Assembly: GCA_022842285.1 (NCBI GenBank)
Contig: JALHPV010000011.1
Location: forward strand, 6,575-57,445
From: Kofleriaceae bacterium
GTDB taxonomy: Bacteria > Myxococcota_A > Polyangia > Haliangiales > Haliangiaceae
Direction of reading: 5' to 3'
DNA length: 50,871 nt
How positions within the stretch are numbered: the first letter of the stretch is position 1; every line of letters begins with the position of its first letter. A program made the position numbers and the translations under genes. Below are positions 49,686 through 50,871 of this stretch, piece by piece. Under the pieces are notes generated by a model, which had not been told where the DNA came from, ran no database searches, and saw only the letters and a program-made list of their open reading frames with translations.

Positions 49686-50871
49686 ATGTTTGCGTGCGCC
49701 CAGTGCGGGAAGCGCTACGACGCGCCCGGCTACTGTGCGGCGGATGGGAGCCCGCTCGTCGGGGCCGCGGACCCGCTGATCGGGACCGAGGTCGGGCGGT
49801 ACCGGATCACGAGCGTGATCGGCGAGGGCGGGATGGGTCGCGTGTACCTCGGCGTACACCCGACGATCGGGAGCCGCGTGGCGGTGAAGGTCCTCTCCGA
49901 CCAGTGCACGCACAATCCCGAGCTGCTCGAGCGGTTCTTTCACGAGGCACGGTCGGTGAACATGATCCGCCACGAGAACATCGTGAGCGTGATCGACATG
50001 GCGACGTTGCCCGATGGGCGGCCGTTCATCGTCATGGAGTTCATCGAGGGCAACACGCTCGCGGGGCTGCTGCGCTCGGGGCGGAAGCCGCTCGGCGGAA
50101 TCGTGCAGCTCATGAGTGAGGTGCTGTCGGCGCTCGGGGCCGCGCACGCGATCGGGATCGTTCACCGGGACCTGAAGCCCGACAACATCCTCGTGACGGG
50201 GGAGGGGCATGCGAAGGTCCTCGACTTCGGGATCGCGAAGCTGGGGCCAGGGCTCGCTCACGGATCGCCTCGGACAGCGACGGGCGCCTTGCTCGGGACG
50301 CCGGCGTACATGGCCCCCGAGCAGATCAGCGGGACGACGGTCGTCGACGCCCGCACGGACGTGTATGCGGCGGGCGTGGTGCTGTACGAGGCGGTGACGG
50401 GGCAATGCCCGTTTCAAGGGGAGACGCTGTTCGATCTGATGCGGCAGCACGTGCACGACCTGCCGCGCCCGCCGCGCCATCTCCGGCCGGATCTCTCCGC
50501 GACCTTCGAGGCGGTGATCCTGACCGCGCTCGCGAAGAATCCCGAGGAGCGGTTCCAGGCGGCGGCGGCGATGGTGGCGGCGCTCCAGCGCGCGGCGGCG
50601 GAGCTGCCGCCCGAGGAGTGGAAGGCCCTGTCGTCGCGGGCGAACGCGATCTCGCTTCGGGGTTCTACGCCGAGCCTTCCGCCGCCGCTGATGGGGCCGG
50701 ACGCGGCGCCGACGCGGCCCGGTAGCTCGCCCACGCCCGGACCCTATTCGCCGAATCCGCCGCGCGATCCGACGGGGGCGGTGATCTCGCGCGAGCCGTA
50801 CAGCCCGATGCGCCCGGAGGCACAGGCTACGGTGCCAGCGCATCCCGCGCCGACGCAGAAGCGGGGCATCC
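49686..50871 (+). CDS. Ser/Thr protein kinase (3' partial)
   Basis: 395 complete codons are visible and the frame is open at the right edge. A short N-terminal zinc-ribbon-like segment (CAQCGKRYDAPGYC) precedes a canonical Hanks kinase: GEGGMGRVY, K68 in VAVKVL, HRDLKPDN with D162, D180-F-G and GTPAYMAPEQISG. The kinase domain ends near residue 295, followed by a Pro/Ser-rich linker with Thr-Pro pairs that may be phosphorylated. Unlike the two kinases upstream it keeps DFG and has no propeller in view; what follows the linker is outside the window. Confidence 0.9.
   Translation, partial: MFACAQCGKRYDAPGYCAADGSPLVGAADPLIGTEVGRYRITSVIGEGGMGRVYLGVHPTIGSRVAVKVLSDQCTHNPELLERFFHEARSVNMIRHENIVSVIDMATLPDGRPFIVMEFIEGNTLAGLLRSGRKPLGGIVQLMSEVLSALGAAHAIGIVHRDLKPDNILVTGEGHAKVLDFGIAKLGPGLAHGSPRTATGALLGTPAYMAPEQISGTTVVDARTDVYAAGVVLYEAVTGQCPFQGETLFDLMRQHVHDLPRPPRHLRPDLSATFEAVILTALAKNPEERFQAAAAMVAALQRAAAELPPEEWKALSSRANAISLRGSTPSLPPPLMGPDAAPTRPGSSPTPGPYSPNPPRDPTGAVISREPYSPMRPEAQATVPAHPAPTQKRGI

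Overview
This 50.9-kb window is a chromosomal segment of a very GC-rich Gram-negative bacterium, most likely a member of the Myxococcota (a Haliangium/Kofleriaceae-like lineage is my inference). Pointers are: a MYXO-CTERM-like sorting tail on a cytochrome-type protein, an AgmX/PglI C-terminal domain protein, three Hanks-type Ser/Thr kinases within 11 kb, a DUF5939-like degenerate cyclase, an MshEN-GAF-HEAT protein, and many lipoproteins with short lipoboxes. No rRNA, tRNA, CRISPR array or insertion sequence was seen.

Layout. 1-6.1 kb (+): a 5'-truncated cyclase-like protein, a GNAT acetyltransferase, a CapA-like lipoprotein and a PAS/GAF hybrid histidine kinase. 6.1-9.5 kb (-): a small exported protein, an MshEN-GAF-HEAT protein and an RDD membrane protein, divergent from a lipoprotein dikinase (9.5-11.6 kb, +) across a perfect 20-bp palindrome. 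12.05-18.85 kb (+): a polymorphic-toxin island, described below. 19.1-21.2 kb (-): a translation cluster, small conserved gene / rpsU / prmA / rsmE. 21.4-29.5 kb (+): two M16-peptidase-like exported proteins, an AgmX/PglI_C protein, two small lipoproteins, a PolX-like protein and a winged-helix/TM2-like protein behind a chain of overlapping mini-ORFs. 29.5-36.4 kb: envelope proteins on both strands, including a PhoX-family phosphatase paired with a MYXO-CTERM cytochrome-like protein. 36.4-43.3 kb (+): PlsC-type acyltransferase, a ferredoxin/flavin oxidoreductase with a long repetitive tail, and a kinase overlapping it. 43.4-45.0 kb: rpsB-tsf. 45.1-50.9 kb (+): a WD40 kinase, an MFS exporter and a third kinase running off the right edge.

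The most interesting region is the toxin island. A 1216-residue protein with a repetitive helical N-terminal region ends in a putative PD-(D/E)xK-type nuclease domain and overlaps its presumed immunity gene by ATGA. Immediately downstream is an orphan cassette. It starts with an exact 604-bp copy of the internal pre-toxin segment, lacks the N-terminal delivery region and a convincing start site, and carries a second, diverged nuclease domain with its own diverged immunity gene, again overlapping by ATGA. Just past the identical block the two copies keep the same 18 residues while 15 of 18 codons differ synonymously. This marks a sharp boundary between a recently homogenised segment and an anciently diverged one. 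I read it as a cassette-switching arrangement.

Other themes are enzyme families whose catalytic residues are partly lost (cyclase, M16 pair, the polymerase site of PolX), and a recurring TAnnnT hexamer 6-10 nt upstream of start codons that lack a Shine-Dalgarno, which suggests widespread leaderless transcription.
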